The translations under genes and the position numbers were made by a program. Source: Atlantibacter sp032062175 (GTDB lineage: Bacteria > Pseudomonadota > Gammaproteobacteria > Enterobacterales > Enterobacteriaceae). Taken from it: a stretch of 64,000 nucleotides of DNA. The number at the start of each line of letters is the position of its first letter. Within the stretch, counting starts at the first letter, position 1. The DNA lies in NCBI RefSeq assembly GCF_032062175.1, contig NZ_DAMBQK010000005.1, positions 124,001 to 188,000 on the forward strand, written 5' to 3'. Positions 1-8,994 of the stretch are shown here, one piece after another. The notes beneath the pieces are model-generated. The model saw only the letters and a program-made list of their open reading frames with translations. It was not told where the DNA came from and did no database searches.

Positions 1-124
1 CTTCCGCCTGATACGCCTGTAAGCGCGGCAGCGGGTCGTTGCCGTAATTGCGCTGCTGGCCGTAATCGCCCTGATGCAGGCGTACCACCGTGCCGTCAAT
101 CAAATCTAAAGCTGGGATAATCAT
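1..124 (-). CDS. hisA: HisA, phosphoribosylformimino-5-aminoimidazole carboxamide ribotide isomerase (5' part only)
   Basis: Only the first 41 codons are inside the window; the gene continues past base 1. The start reads MIIPALDLIDGTVVRLHQGD, the typical HisA beginning with the catalytic-base Asp of the first beta strand (ALDLIDG). HisA is a TIM-barrel Amadori isomerase acting on ProFAR in the fourth step of histidine synthesis. The ATG follows directly on the hisH stop codon with no gap, as expected for coupled translation in the his operon. Confidence 0.95.
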   Translation of the reverse strand, partial: MIIPALDLIDGTVVRLHQGDYGQQRNYGNDPLPRLQAYQAE

Positions 125-715
125 TCACATCTCCAGGAAATTTTTCAGCAGCTGCGCACCCGCGGCACCCGAACGTTCAGGGTGAAATTGCACGCCGTAG
201 AAATTGTCTTTCTGTACCGCCGCAGTAAACGGCTCGCCATAGTTGCACTGCGCGATGGTGTAAGCATTCACCGGCATAGCGTAACTGTGGACGAAATAGA
301 AATAGGCACCGTCCTCAATGCCGTTAAACAGGCGATTGCCCGCTTTCGGGTAGACGCGGTTCCAGCCCATATGCGGCAGCGGCAGGCCGAAATCGGTCAT
401 TTTTGGCACCGCTTCGTCGATAATCCCGAGGGTTTCCACACCCTGGCTTTCTTCGCTGCGTGAGCCGAGCAGTTGCATCCCGAGGCAGATCCCCAGCACC
501 GGCTGGGTGCAGGCTTTGATCAGGTCGATCAACTCACGCTCGCGCAGCTGATCCATCGCGGCCTGCGCGGTGCCGACGCCCGGCAGAAAAAGCTTGTCGG
601 CACGCAGCACCACATCGGCGTCGCGGCTGACCTGCGGCTCATAGCCGAGGTGTTGGATCGCCCATTTCACTGACGACAGGTTGGCGCATCCGGTATCGAG
701 AATCACCACGTCCAT
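125..715 (-). CDS. hisH: HisH, glutaminase subunit of imidazole glycerol phosphate synthase
   Basis: This 196-residue class I glutamine amidotransferase supplies ammonia to HisF. The nucleophile elbow GICLGMQ places the catalytic cysteine at residue 77, and VQFHPERSG near residue 178 gives the His-Glu pair that completes the triad. Length is normal for the family. Its ATG overlaps the hisB stop by one base (TAATG) and its stop abuts the hisA ATG, so it lies in the expected place of the hisGDCBHAFI operon. HisF itself lies outside the window. Confidence 0.97.
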   Translation of the reverse strand: MDVVILDTGCANLSSVKWAIQHLGYEPQVSRDADVVLRADKLFLPGVGTAQAAMDQLRERELIDLIKACTQPVLGICLGMQLLGSRSEESQGVETLGIIDEAVPKMTDFGLPLPHMGWNRVYPKAGNRLFNGIEDGAYFYFVHSYAMPVNAYTIAQCNYGEPFTAAVQKDNFYGVQFHPERSGAAGAQLLKNFLEM

Positions 716-1782
716 TACAGCACTCCTTTCGACGACGGAAGCGTATCGCCTTCCACGCGGATCGCCTGGCGCAGGGTGCGGCCAAAGGCTTTAAACAGGC
801 TTTCCACGCGATGGTGATCGTTTTTACCCTTGGTTTTCAGGTGCAGGGTCACGCCCATGGTGTAAGAGAGCGAACGGAAAAAGTGCTCGACCATTTCAGT
901 GCTCAGATCGCCAACGCGCTGGAAGGTGAAATCCGCTTTGTATTCGAGGTGTGGACGGCCGGAAATATCCAGCGCGCAGCGCGCCAGGCATTCGTCCATC
1001 GGCAGCACAAAACCGAAACGTGCGATGCCGCGCTTGTCGCCCAGCGCCAGTTTCAGCGCTTCGCCCAGCGCCAGGCCGGTATCTTCGACAGTGTGGTGAT
1101 CGTCAATATACAGATCGCCTTTCACCGTGATATTCATGCGAAAACCGCCGTGCGTGGCAATTTGGTCCAGCATATGGTCGAAGAAGCCGACGCCAGTGTG
1201 GATTTTGCTGCCGCCTTCACGGTCCAGCCACACTTCCACCTCAATCTGGGTCTCTTTGGTGTTGCGCTCGACGCGGGCGTAGCGGTCGCGGCGGGTCAGT
1301 TGCTCGGCGATTTTCGCCCAGCCCAGTTCATCGCGGTGGTAGCGCAGGCCGGTGATGCCCATATTTTCCGCCAGTTCGATGTCGGTCGCCCGGTCGCCAA
1401 TCACATAGCTGTTAGCGCGATCCAGCGCGTCTTCCGCCAGGTATGCCGTCACCAGTTGGGTTTTCGGCTTACGGCAGTCGCAGTTGTCCGCTGGCAAGTG
1501 CGGACAAATCAGCACCTCGTCGAAATTCACGCCCTGGGAGGTAAAAATCTGCATCATCAGATTGTGCGGGCCGTCGAAATCATCCTGCGGAAAGCTGGAT
1601 GTGCCGAGTCCGTCCTGGTTCGTGATCATCACCAGCTTGTAACCCGCGTCCTGTAGCTTGCGCAACTGCGGGATCACGTCCGGCTCCAGCGCCAGCTTGT
1701 TAAAACGGTCGACCTGAAAATCTTCCGGCGGTTCTGAAATCAAGGTGCCATCACGGTCAATAAAGAGGATCTTCTGACTCAT
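715..1782 (-). CDS. hisB: HisB, bifunctional histidinol-phosphatase / imidazole glycerol-phosphate dehydratase
   Basis: This 355-residue fusion catalyses steps 6 and 8 of histidine synthesis. The N-terminal half is a HAD-type phosphatase with the DxDGT motif (FIDRDGT, Asp9 and Asp11) and a zinc-binding cysteine/histidine cluster (CPHLPADNCDC). The C-terminal half is the dehydratase with its metal-binding histidine motifs (DDHHTVED, then HHRVESLFKAFG). I start it at MSQKILFIDRDG; the reading frame stays open 20 codons further upstream, but that stretch lies inside hisC. Two bases separate it from hisC. Confidence 0.96.
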   Translation of the reverse strand: MSQKILFIDRDGTLISEPPEDFQVDRFNKLALEPDVIPQLRKLQDAGYKLVMITNQDGLGTSSFPQDDFDGPHNLMMQIFTSQGVNFDEVLICPHLPADNCDCRKPKTQLVTAYLAEDALDRANSYVIGDRATDIELAENMGITGLRYHRDELGWAKIAEQLTRRDRYARVERNTKETQIEVEVWLDREGGSKIHTGVGFFDHMLDQIATHGGFRMNITVKGDLYIDDHHTVEDTGLALGEALKLALGDKRGIARFGFVLPMDECLARCALDISGRPHLEYKADFTFQRVGDLSTEMVEHFFRSLSYTMGVTLHLKTKGKNDHHRVESLFKAFGRTLRQAIRVEGDTLPSSKGVL

Positions 1783-1784
1783 AC

Positions 1785-2861
1785 TTACTCCGTGGCCGCG
1801 AGGCCGGGTTGTTCCTGCAGCGCGTCGATCACGCGCTGGCACTCTTCACGGGTGCCGACGGTTACGCGCAGGCAGTTGCTTAATGTTGGTTGTTTGTTCT
1901 GATCGCGTAAGATAATGCCCTGATCCCACAGGGATTTAAACACCGCGCTCGACGTAGAAATGCGCGCCAGCACGTAGTTAGTTTCACTGTCAAACACGTT
2001 CTCAACGCAGGCGACCTTTTTCAGCTCGCTCATCAAAAACTGGCGATTAACGAGGATTTCTGCCACACGCTCACGCATCGCCACGATGCCCTGCGGGCTC
2101 AGCGCCTGGGCCGCGATATCCGCGACCGGCGTGGAGAGCGGGTAGGGGGCGATCACTTTGAGCAGCAGGCCGATAATCTCTTCATTCGCCAGGGTAAAGC
2201 CGCAGCGTAACCCGGCCAGCGCGAAGGCTTTGGAGAGGGTACGCAGCACCACCAGGTTCGGGTATTCGTCCAGCCAGGCGGCCAGCGTTGCCTGTGGGCA
2301 GAATTCAATATAGGCCTCATCGGCCACCACGATGGCTTTTCCGCGCGTCATTTCTAATAAAACGCGAATATCCTGCGGATTAATCAACTGCCCGGTCGGA
2401 TTATTGGGGCTACAGACAAATACCACTTTCACGCCATCGAGCTTTTCGGCAATCGCCGGAAGGTCGAGCTGCCAGCCGTCAATCGCCTGCACGGTGCGGC
2501 ACTCCACGCCGAGGGTTTCGGCGCTGACGCTGTACATGCCATAGGTTGGCGGGCAATACAGCACCGCATCTTTCCCCGGCTCACAAAACGCGCGGATCAG
2601 CAGTTCAATACCTTCGTCGGCACCCCGGCTGACCAGTACCTGTTCCGGCTTCACGCCCGCGTATTGCGCATAGCGCTCGATTACCAATTTTGGCTGGCAT
2701 TCAGGATAGCGATTTAACGTTTGCGCGGTGAGCTGAAACTCTACCGGCGTCGGGTATTCGTTGGCATTCAGCCAGACATCGCCGTTACCCCCCAGGCGAC
2801 GCGCAGATTGATACGGCGTCAGATTGCGAACGTTTTCACGGGCTAACTCGGCAATGCTCAT
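1785..2861 (-). CDS. hisC: HisC, histidinol-phosphate aminotransferase
   Basis: This 358-residue fold-type I PLP enzyme transfers an amino group from glutamate to imidazole acetol phosphate. The PLP-anchoring lysine is Lys211 in the motif TLSKAFALAGLR. The SPNNPTG motif (about 151-157) and the phosphate-binding arginine further on are also visible. Length matches the enterobacterial enzyme (about 356). The start ATG overlaps the hisD stop by four bases (ATGA), a sign of translational coupling. Confidence 0.97.
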   Translation of the reverse strand: MSIAELARENVRNLTPYQSARRLGGNGDVWLNANEYPTPVEFQLTAQTLNRYPECQPKLVIERYAQYAGVKPEQVLVSRGADEGIELLIRAFCEPGKDAVLYCPPTYGMYSVSAETLGVECRTVQAIDGWQLDLPAIAEKLDGVKVVFVCSPNNPTGQLINPQDIRVLLEMTRGKAIVVADEAYIEFCPQATLAAWLDEYPNLVVLRTLSKAFALAGLRCGFTLANEEIIGLLLKVIAPYPLSTPVADIAAQALSPQGIVAMRERVAEILVNRQFLMSELKKVACVENVFDSETNYVLARISTSSAVFKSLWDQGIILRDQNKQPTLSNCLRVTVGTREECQRVIDALQEQPGLAATE

Positions 2862-4162
2862 GGCTTCTCCTTAAGTGCGGCGACGCGCAGGGTGACAGCA
2901 TTTTTGTGGGCGGTAAGTTGTTCAGCGGCGGCCAGGGTTTCAATGGTCTGCGCCAGCGCACTGAAACCGGCAGGCGTCAGCTCCTGGACCGTCATGCGCT
3001 TCTGAAAATCCGCCAGTCCCAGGCTTGAGCAGGTGGCGGTATAACCGTAGGTCGGCAATACGTGGTTAGTACCGGAGGCGTAATCGCCAGCCGATTCCGG
3101 TGACCAGTCGCCGAGGAATACCGAACCGGCGCTGGTAATGTCGTCAACCAGTTCGCGGGCGTTGCGGGTCTGAATAATTAGGTGCTCAGGGCCGTACTGG
3201 TTAGAGATCGCCACGCACTGCGCCAAATCGCGCGCCACAATCAGGCGGCTTTCTGCCAGCGCCTGGCGTGCGGTTTCCGCGCGCGGCAGTTCTGACAACT
3301 GACGATCGACCGCTTCAGCCACTGCCTGCGCCATCGCGCTGTCCGGCGTTAGCAGGATCACCTGCGAATCGGGGCCGTGTTCCGCCTGGGACAGCAAATC
3401 CGAGGCCACGAAATCCGGGGTCGCGCCGCTGTCGGCGATCACCAGCACTTCAGACGGCCCGGCGGGCATATCAATCGCCGCGCCATCCAGCCGCTGGCTG
3501 ACCTGTCGTTTAGCTTCGGTCACAAACGCATTGCCCGGCCCGAAGATTTTATCCACTTTCGGCACGCTCCCAGTGCCAAACGCCATCGCCGCGATGGCCT
3601 GAGCGCCGCCCACCTGGTAAACCTGCTGTACCCCGCACAGACGTGCCGCGTACAGAATTTCATCAGCAATCGGCGGCGGAGAGCAGAGCACCACTTTTTT
3701 ACAGCCCGCGATGCGCGCCGGGGTGGCCAGCATCAGCACGGTTGAAAACAGCGGCGCGGAGCCGCCGGGAATATACAGGCCCACCGAGGCGATAGGGCGC
3801 GTCACCTGCTGGCAGCGCACGCCGGGTTGGGTTTCGATATCCACCGCGGGCAACACTTGTGCCCGATGGAAAGTGTCGATATTGGCGACGGCCACCGCCA
3901 TCGCCTGTTTAATCTCATCGCCAAGACGCGCCACGGCGGCGTCGATCTCCGCTTCGCTAACCGCCAGCGCATCCATAGTGGTTTTATCGAACCGGGCGCT
4001 GTACTCACGCAGCGCGCTATCGCCGTTGGCGCTGACGTTAGTCAGGATCTCGCTTACCGTGCGGGCGATGCTCTCTGACGCAGATACCGCCGGGCGGGTC
4101 AACAGCGCCTGTTGCGCCTGGGCGTCGCAGTCGTTCCAGTTGATCGGGGTATTAAAGGCCAT
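2858..4162 (-). CDS. hisD: HisD, histidinol dehydrogenase
   Basis: This 434-residue zinc enzyme carries out the last two NAD-dependent oxidations, histidinol to histidine. The sequence has the family signature with GPSEVLVIAD and LLSQAEHGPDSQ in the middle, and YGPEHL further on, which carries the catalytic Glu-His pair. Length equals the usual enterobacterial form. It follows hisG after four bases and overlaps hisC by four. Confidence 0.97.
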   Translation of the reverse strand: MAFNTPINWNDCDAQAQQALLTRPAVSASESIARTVSEILTNVSANGDSALREYSARFDKTTMDALAVSEAEIDAAVARLGDEIKQAMAVAVANIDTFHRAQVLPAVDIETQPGVRCQQVTRPIASVGLYIPGGSAPLFSTVLMLATPARIAGCKKVVLCSPPPIADEILYAARLCGVQQVYQVGGAQAIAAMAFGTGSVPKVDKIFGPGNAFVTEAKRQVSQRLDGAAIDMPAGPSEVLVIADSGATPDFVASDLLSQAEHGPDSQVILLTPDSAMAQAVAEAVDRQLSELPRAETARQALAESRLIVARDLAQCVAISNQYGPEHLIIQTRNARELVDDITSAGSVFLGDWSPESAGDYASGTNHVLPTYGYTATCSSLGLADFQKRMTVQELTPAGFSALAQTIETLAAAEQLTAHKNAVTLRVAALKEKP

Positions 4163-4166
4163 GGCG

Positions 4167-5066
4167 TTACTCCATCATCTTCTCAATTGGTAATACCAAA
4201 ATCGAACTGGCGCCCAGCGATTTCAGTTTTTCCATGGTTTCCCAGAACAGGGTTTCGCTGCTTACCATGTGCATCGCCACGCGCTGCTGATCGCCCGCCA
4301 GCGGCAGAATGGTCGGGCGTTCCGCGCCCGGCAGCAGGGCGATCACTTCGTCGAGACGCTCGGTCGGCGCGTGCAGCATGATGTATTTAGATTCACGGGC
4401 CTGGATCACGCCCTGGATACGGGTCAGCAGTTTGTCGATCAGTTGCTGTTTGGCGTCCGGCATTTCGCCGTCGCGCTGGATCAGGCAGGCTTTAGAGCGG
4501 TAAATCACTTCGGTCTCACGCAGGCCGTTGGCTTCCAGGGTCGCGCCAGTAGAAACCAGATCGCAGATAGCGTCCGCCAGGCCTACGCGCGGGGCAACTT
4601 CGACAGAACCGTTCAGCAAGCAGGATTTGAACTGAACGCCTTTTTGATCGAGGTAACGCTTGAGCAGGTGCGGATAGGAGGTGGCGATACGCTTGCCGTT
4701 CAGGCCTTGCGGGCCGTCCCACGGCTCGTCGACCGGCGCAGCGATGGAAAGACGGCAACCGCCGAAATCCAGGCGGCGCAGGGTGAAATAGCGCGGATCT
4801 TCCCCTTGGGCGCGGCGGTTCAGCAGTTCTTCTTCCAGCACGTTTTCGCCGATGATGCCGAGATCCACCACGCCATCCATCACCAGGCCGGGAATATCGT
4901 CATCGCGCACGCGCAGAATATCGATCGGCATGTTTTCGGCAAGAGCGATCAGGCGCTGGGTGTGGAGATTAATTTTTATGCCGCAGCGCGCGAGCAATTC
5001 GCGTGAATCATCACTTAAACGCCCGGATTTCTGAATAGCTATGCGTAAACGGTTGGTGTCGGTCAT
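4167..5066 (-). CDS. hisG: HisG, ATP phosphoribosyltransferase (long form)
   Basis: First and feedback-controlled enzyme of histidine synthesis, condensing ATP with PRPP. The 299-residue length includes the C-terminal ACT-like regulatory domain of the long, HisZ-independent form. Recognisable segments are RLRIAIQKSGRLSDDS at the start, DLGIIGENVLEEE, and the PRPP-binding loop DLVSTGATLEANGL around residues 168-181. It is the first structural gene of the operon, downstream of the leader and attenuator. Confidence 0.97.
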   Translation of the reverse strand: MTDTNRLRIAIQKSGRLSDDSRELLARCGIKINLHTQRLIALAENMPIDILRVRDDDIPGLVMDGVVDLGIIGENVLEEELLNRRAQGEDPRYFTLRRLDFGGCRLSIAAPVDEPWDGPQGLNGKRIATSYPHLLKRYLDQKGVQFKSCLLNGSVEVAPRVGLADAICDLVSTGATLEANGLRETEVIYRSKACLIQRDGEMPDAKQQLIDKLLTRIQGVIQARESKYIMLHAPTERLDEVIALLPGAERPTILPLAGDQQRVAMHMVSSETLFWETMEKLKSLGASSILVLPIEKMME

Positions 5067-5143
5067 CTTCTCTTTTCCTCGTGAACCCTGAATTGTGTTG
5101 TGCGTTATCTGTTTTACTACACCGGATTACCCTGAACGTCGGG

Positions 5144-5183
5144 GTAAAAAAAAGCCCCCGGAAGACGATCTTCCGGGGGCTTT
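5144..5183 (-). terminator. his attenuator terminator
   Basis: A perfect 15-bp stem (arms at 5151-5165 and 5169-5183, loop cga) is followed on the minus strand by a run of U residues. It lies between the hisL peptide and hisG, exactly where the his attenuator belongs. Stalling of ribosomes on the seven leader His codons would favour the antiterminator; plentiful charged tRNA-His allows this stem to form and stops transcription. Confidence 0.93.
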
Positions 5184-5243
5184 CTCTTGCGTTCTGCACC
5201 TCTGGAAGATCTCACTGTCTTCCAGCACACATCGCCTGAAAGA

Positions 5244-5294
5244 CTAGTCAGGGTGATGGTGATGATGGTGGTGTTTAAACTGAACGCGCGTCAT
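5244..5294 (-). CDS. hisL: HisL, his operon leader peptide
   Basis: Sixteen codons, MTRVQFKHHHHHHHPD, with seven consecutive histidine codons, read from ATG at 5294 to TAG at 5244. It is the classic enterobacterial his leader peptide, whose translation reports the supply of charged tRNA-His to the attenuator 60 bases downstream. Confidence 0.96.
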   Translation of the reverse strand: MTRVQFKHHHHHHHPD

Positions 5295-5514
5295 AAAATT
5301 CTCTGATGAATGATTATTCAAACTCTGGCATTAACCCTAAACCAGATAAGCCTGACCTGGCAAGCCCTTTTTTCATCAATCGTCGTTTCGTATTCAACAG
5401 GTGAATTGTCAGCAGGTTATGGCTGGCGTAGCCTACACTGCACAATGTGGGATGCACGTTGCGTTTTCAGCTAAAACGACGGCGGCATAGCAGAAAGGGA
5501 ACAGAGGAGGGGGT
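5295..5514. promoter_or_regulatory. Divergent his / yeeZ intergenic region
   Basis: These 220 bases separate the leftward his leader from rightward yeeZ and must hold the promoters of both. I could not assign -35/-10 boxes with confidence. In E. coli K-12 the yefM-yoeB toxin-antitoxin pair sits at this junction; no trace of it is visible here. Confidence 0.5.
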
Positions 5515-6339
5515 ATGAAAAAGGTTGCGATTGTCGGGTTAGGCTGGCTGGGAATGCCGCTGGCACTGGCGTTAAACGCGCGCGGCTGGCAGGTAACGGG
5601 AAGCAAAACCACTTTTGACGGTGTGGAGGCGGCGCGGATGTGCGGCGTTGAGGCTTTCCAGTTGCAGTTAACCCCGGCGCTGGTCTGCGATACCGATAAC
5701 CTCGACGCCTTGCTCGATGTTGATGCCTTAGTACTGACGCTACCGGCCCGGCGTACCGGCGGTAACGGCGAATTTTACCTCCAGGCGGTACAGGAAATTG
5801 TCGACAGCGCCCTGGCGCATAACATCCCGCGCATCATTTTTACCAGTTCCACCTCGGTGTATGGCGATGGCGAAGGCACCTACAAAGAGACCTCGCCGCG
5901 CAATCCGCAAACCGAAAGCGGCAGAGTGCTAAAAGAACTGGAGGACTGGCTGCACAATTTGCCGGGCACGTCGGTAGACATTCTGCGGCTCGCGGGCCTG
6001 GTCGGGCCGGGGCGTCATCCGGGGCGGTTCTTCGCGGGCAAAAGCGGCCCGAACGGCAACCACGGGGTCAATCTGGTACATCTGGAAGACGTTGTCGCTG
6101 CGATTACCTTGCTGCTTCAGGCTCCAAAAGGCGGGCACGTCTATAATATATGTGCGCCACGTCATCCGACCCGCGCAGAATTTTACCCGGTGATGGCCCG
6201 CCAGCTCGGACTTGAGCCGCCGCATTTCAGCGACAGCGCCCAGCCGGGGAAAGGCAAATTAATTGACGGAAACCGAATCTGTAATGAGCTCGGCTTTGAA
6301 TACCAGTATCCTGACCCGTTAGTGATGCCGATGGAGTAA
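5515..6339 (+). CDS. yeeZ: YeeZ, NAD(P)-binding epimerase-like protein
   Basis: A 274-residue protein of the extended SDR/NAD-dependent epimerase family, the same length as E. coli YeeZ. It begins MKKVAIVGLGWLGMP, a Rossmann GxGxxG, and contains IIFTSSTSVYGD typical of epimerases (Ser/Thr-Tyr region) and GRHPGRFFAGK. The physiological substrate is not established. The start is supported by the purine-rich GAGGAGGGGGT just before the ATG. It is followed after 41 bases by the LysR gene yeeY. Confidence 0.93.
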   Translation: MKKVAIVGLGWLGMPLALALNARGWQVTGSKTTFDGVEAARMCGVEAFQLQLTPALVCDTDNLDALLDVDALVLTLPARRTGGNGEFYLQAVQEIVDSALAHNIPRIIFTSSTSVYGDGEGTYKETSPRNPQTESGRVLKELEDWLHNLPGTSVDILRLAGLVGPGRHPGRFFAGKSGPNGNHGVNLVHLEDVVAAITLLLQAPKGGHVYNICAPRHPTRAEFYPVMARQLGLEPPHFSDSAQPGKGKLIDGNRICNELGFEYQYPDPLVMPME

Positions 6340-6380
6340 CCATCCAGCACGGGTTATCAGGCGCAACGCAGGGGGCGCAT

Positions 6381-7298
6381 ATGAAACCATTGTTGGATGT
6401 TCTCATTATTCTGGATGCCCTCGATAAAGAGGGCAGTTTCGCTGCCGCTGCGACCAAACTCTACAAGACACCTTCCGCACTGAGTTATACCGTCCACAAG
6501 CTGGAAAACGACCTGAAAATCACGCTTCTTGACCGCAGCGGCCACCGGGCGAAGTTCACCCGTACCGGCCAGATGCTGCTTGAGCGGGGACGGGAAGTGC
6601 TGCATACCGTGCGTGAGCTGGAAAAACAGGCGGTTAAATTGCATCAGGGTTGGGAAAAAGAGCTGCGCATCGGCGTCGATGATGCTTTTCCTTTTTCACT
6701 TCTGGCACCGCTTATTGAAAAGTTCTTCGCCAACTGCAACGTCACGCGACTGAAGTTTGTGAACGGCGTCCAGGGCGGCTCCTGGGACGCGTTAACGCAG
6801 GGGCATGCCGACCTGATTATTGGCGCCTTGCATCCTCCTCCCACCCTGAGCGGTTTTGGTTACGAAATGCTCGGAAAACTGGAGAGCGTGTTTGTCGTTG
6901 CCGCGCATCATGCCTTAGCACACTCCCCGGAGCCCTTAAACCGCCGGGATATTAAGCGGCACCGAACGGCGGTGATCGGAGATGGCCGTCCGGCGTTATC
7001 GTCTGCCACTATGGTGCTGGATGAGCAAGATGTGATTACGGTATTCGATTTTAAAACCAAGCTGGAACTGCAAATCAGCGGCCTCGCCTGTGGCTATTTA
7101 CCGCGCTTTATGGTGCAACGATATTTTGATTCCGGCGCGTTAATCGAAAAACGCGTCATACCTGAACTGGGGGCGGTTTCGGTATGGTTGGGCTGGAACG
7201 AGCAGACTGAAGGATTAGCCTGCGGCTGGTGGCGGGAAAACATTCTCGCCAGCCCGGAAATCATGGCGCTGTATGCCCCCCAGTCGGAACCCGTTTGA
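6381..7298 (+). CDS. yeeY: YeeY, LysR-type transcriptional regulator
   Basis: A 305-residue LysR-family regulator: winged helix-turn-helix at residues 5-65 (SFAAAATKLYKTPSALSYTV) and a periplasmic-binding-protein-like effector domain from about residue 90. Synteny with yeeZ and plaP supports the YeeY identity. The effector is unknown. A rho-independent terminator follows about 100 bases downstream. Confidence 0.9.
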   Translation: MKPLLDVLIILDALDKEGSFAAAATKLYKTPSALSYTVHKLENDLKITLLDRSGHRAKFTRTGQMLLERGREVLHTVRELEKQAVKLHQGWEKELRIGVDDAFPFSLLAPLIEKFFANCNVTRLKFVNGVQGGSWDALTQGHADLIIGALHPPPTLSGFGYEMLGKLESVFVVAAHHALAHSPEPLNRRDIKRHRTAVIGDGRPALSSATMVLDEQDVITVFDFKTKLELQISGLACGYLPRFMVQRYFDSGALIEKRVIPELGAVSVWLGWNEQTEGLACGWWRENILASPEIMALYAPQSEPV

Positions 7299-7399
7299 GC
7301 ATATCGTGCGCAGTTAAAAAGAAATGCGTGATGAGGCTCTCAACGTCTTGTCTTTGCAATCCAAAATGGGCAAAATACGCCGCCTGCAAAAATTAAAGC

Positions 7400-7431
7400 T
7401 AACCGACGTTAAGAGCGTCGGTTATTTTTTT
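7400..7431 (+). terminator. Terminator after yeeY
   Basis: Nine-bp stem (TAACCGACG with CGTCGGTTA) followed by eight T residues, on the plus strand. It ends the yeeZ-yeeY transcription unit before plaP. No gene was found in the rest of 7299-7579. Confidence 0.85.
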
Positions 7432-7579
7432 GCAACAAACACGTCATTCAAATCAAAGAGGCCGGGCTTCGTACCGGATAGATACTTACTAAAAATCGAC
7501 AGTTGTTGTCGCTGAGGAAACCAAAAAATGGGGCAATTTTTTGCTTTTGCGACGGCGTTCGCCGTAATGGGGGATGACC

Positions 7580-8941
7580 ATGTCGCATAACGCTACTCCA
7601 AAGACCTCTCGCGTGGAATTACGTAAAACGCTTACGTTGATTCCGGTTGTCATGATGGGCCTTGCCTATATGCAGCCGATGACGCTGTTTGATACGTTCG
7701 GTATCGTATCGGGCCTCACTGACGGTCACGTCGCAACGGCTTACGCCTTTGCGCTGGTCGCTATCCTGTTTACCGCACTGAGCTACGGTAAACTGGTTAA
7801 GCGCTTCCCGTCCGCTGGCTCGGCCTACACTTATGCCCAGAAATCCATCAGCCCGACCGTTGGCTTTATGGTGGGTTGGTCATCTCTGCTGGACTACTTG
7901 TTCATGCCGATGATCAACATCCTGCTGGCAAAAATTTACTTTGAAGCACTGGTGCCTTCCGTTCCGTCATGGATTTTCGTGGTGGCGCTGGTGGCCTTTA
8001 TGACCATCTCAAACCTGCGCAGCATCAAGAGCGTGGCGAACTTCAACACCCTGATTGTTATTTTGCAGATGGGTATTGTGGCGGTGATCATTGGTCTGAT
8101 CGTCTACGGCGTGGCGCACGGCGAAGGCGCGGGTACGCTGACCAGCACCCGTCCTTTCTGGAGCGAAGGCGCACACGTTGTGCCGATGATTACCGGCGCG
8201 ACCATCCTGTGCTTCTCGTTCCTGGGCTTCGACGGCATCAGCTCGCTGTCTGAAGAAACCAAAGACGCGGAGCGCGTGATCCCGAAAGCCATTTTCCTGA
8301 CGGCGCTGATCGGCGGCCTGATCTTTATCTGCGCGTCCTATTTCCTGCAACTCTATTTCCCGGACATCTCGCGCTTTAAAGATCCTGACGCGTCCCAGCC
8401 GGAAATCATGCTGTACGTGGCGGGTAAAACCTTCCAGTTCGGCGTACTGGTGTTCTCCACCATTACCGTGCTGGCTTCCGGTATGGCGGCGCACGCGGGC
8501 GTTTCTCGCCTGATGTACGTGATGGGCCGCGACGGCGTGTTCCCGCGCAGCTTCTTTGGCTATGTGCACCCGAAATGGCGCACCCCGGCGTGGAACGTGC
8601 TGCTGGTTGGCGCAATTGCCCTGCTGGCGATTAACTTCGACCTGGTTACTGCGACCGCGCTGATTAACTTCGGTGCGCTGGTGGCGTTCACCTTCGTTAA
8701 CCTGTCGGTGATTTCCCAGTTCTGGATCCGCGAGAAGCGCAACAAAACGCTGAAAGACCACTTCAACTATCTGGTGCTGCCGGTCTGTGGCGCGCTGACC
8801 GTAGGCGCGCTGTGGATCAACCTGGAAGAGAGCTCTATGGTACTGGGCCTGATTTGGGCGGGCATTGGCCTGGTCTATCTGGCTTGCGTGACCAAAAGCT
8901 TCCGCAACCCGGTTCCGCAGTACGAAGATATCGCCCAGTAA
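7580..8941 (+). CDS. plaP: PlaP, putrescine importer (APC family)
   Basis: A 453-residue amino acid-polyamine-organocation transporter, about twelve membrane segments, closely matching E. coli PlaP (YeeF) in length and in motifs such as GLAYMQPMTLFDTFG near the N terminus and CFSFLGFDGISSLSEETKDAE in segment 6. PlaP is a proton-driven low-affinity putrescine importer linked in E. coli to surface motility. I start at MSHNAT, which has GGGGG seven bases upstream, rather than the ATG two codons earlier. Confidence 0.93.
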   Translation: MSHNATPKTSRVELRKTLTLIPVVMMGLAYMQPMTLFDTFGIVSGLTDGHVATAYAFALVAILFTALSYGKLVKRFPSAGSAYTYAQKSISPTVGFMVGWSSLLDYLFMPMINILLAKIYFEALVPSVPSWIFVVALVAFMTISNLRSIKSVANFNTLIVILQMGIVAVIIGLIVYGVAHGEGAGTLTSTRPFWSEGAHVVPMITGATILCFSFLGFDGISSLSEETKDAERVIPKAIFLTALIGGLIFICASYFLQLYFPDISRFKDPDASQPEIMLYVAGKTFQFGVLVFSTITVLASGMAAHAGVSRLMYVMGRDGVFPRSFFGYVHPKWRTPAWNVLLVGAIALLAINFDLVTATALINFGALVAFTFVNLSVISQFWIREKRNKTLKDHFNYLVLPVCGALTVGALWINLEESSMVLGLIWAGIGLVYLACVTKSFRNPVPQYEDIAQ

Positions 8942-8951
8942 TGCGAAAACG

Positions 8952-8978
8952 AAAAAGGCTCCCGAGGGAGCCTTTTTT
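8952..8978 (+). terminator. Terminator between plaP and sbcB
   Basis: A 12-bp stem (AAAAAGGCTCCC paired with GGGAGCCTTTTT) with a two-base spacer and T-runs on both strands. Placed between two convergent genes, it can serve both plaP and sbcB. Confidence 0.88.
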
Positions 8979-8994
8979 ATGGTCTGGGTCCAAC

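Noticed and set aside
811..1656. Long open frame (281 codons) opposite hisB.
   Set aside because: It is the antisense shadow of a GC-rich conserved gene; hisB is certain and the shadow has no ribosome site or family match.
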